A stretch of DNA of 5,325 bases from Actinomycetes bacterium (GTDB taxonomy: Bacteria > Actinomycetota > Actinomycetes > Mycobacteriales > Mycobacteriaceae): the NCBI GenBank assembly GCA_023417985.1, contig JAEZDV010000085.1:1-5325 (forward strand), written 5' to 3'. Shown here in pieces: positions 5,263 through 5,325 of this stretch. The position numbers were made by a program, and so were the translations under genes. The number at the start of each line of letters is the position of its first letter. Position 1 is the stretch's first letter. The notes below the pieces were generated by a model. That model was not told the DNA's origin. It did not search any database and saw nothing but the letters and a program-made list of their open reading frames with translations.

Positions 5263-5325
5263 GCGGGGGGCGGCGGCGCGGGGGCCGGGGGCGCCCGCGC
5301 CGCGCGCCCCCCCCCCCCCCCCCCC
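5263..5325. other. G/C-only contig tail ending in 19 Cs, probable sequencing artefact
   Basis: From 5263 to the end there is no A or T, and the last 19 bases are all C. Before this the spacer after the oxidoreductase gene still looks normal (GATACGACGACAG at 5251-5263). A homopolymer end of this sort is what low-quality read ends give, for example poly-G calls from two-colour sequencing seen on the opposite strand. It should not be read as biology without raw reads. No gene is visible in 5219-5325. Confidence 0.8.

Noticed and set aside
1..5325. Search for a new defence system, CRISPR array, mobile element or tRNA/rRNA gene
   Set aside because: No direct repeats with spacers, transposase or integrase motifs, terminal inverted repeats or cloverleaf-like sequence were found; the genes are housekeeping or common enzyme families.

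Overview
The window looks like a high-GC actinobacterial contig, most likely from Rhodococcus or a close relative in the Nocardiaceae. This rests on codon use, on the block of ankyrin gene, serS, septum-formation gene and zincin gene (M. tuberculosis carries the comparable Rv3834c-Rv3835-Rv3836 block), and on the protein styles. I identified families from remembered motifs, not from database searches.

Layout. Positions 1-235 (minus) hold the 5' part of a tilS-like gene (tRNA(Ile)-lysidine synthetase), cut by the window edge. Positions 316-1578 (minus) hold a full-length serS reading frame. Positions 1589-1981 (minus) encode a small ankyrin-repeat protein just upstream of serS in the same transcription unit. 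A 43-bp divergent gap separates it from a plus-strand pair: a membrane-anchored septum-formation family protein (2025-3077) and a minimal zincin metallopeptidase (3077-3427). A convergent 53-residue membrane protein follows on the minus strand (3456-3617). Next comes a spacer of about 200 bp with a promoter and a palindromic operator-like site. It precedes a two-gene plus-strand operon: a SnoaL/NTF2-like protein (3820-4221) and an FMN-dependent nitronate monooxygenase-like oxidoreductase (4247-5218). The last 63 bases contain no A or T and end in 19 Cs.

The main surprise is that serS appears chimeric. Its first ~255 residues are of the actinobacterial type, while everything after the motif-2 block (FRREAG to FDKVE) is of a clearly non-actinobacterial type resembling Verrucomicrobiota or Bacteroidota enzymes. 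The tilS fragment beyond it also looks non-actinobacterial. The switch lies in a stretch of about 75 bp (739-813) that encodes one of the most conserved parts of the enzyme. The simplest explanation is a metagenomic assembly misjoin across a shared stretch, so positions 1 to ~780 probably belong to a second organism. True recombination is possible but less likely. Together with the G/C-only tail, both ends of the contig should be treated with caution.

The genes are otherwise ordinary: translation (serS, tilS), a conserved envelope/cell-division block, and a probably regulated oxidoreductase operon. I see no CRISPR array, mobile element, tRNA or rRNA, and no convincing new defence or biosynthetic system.
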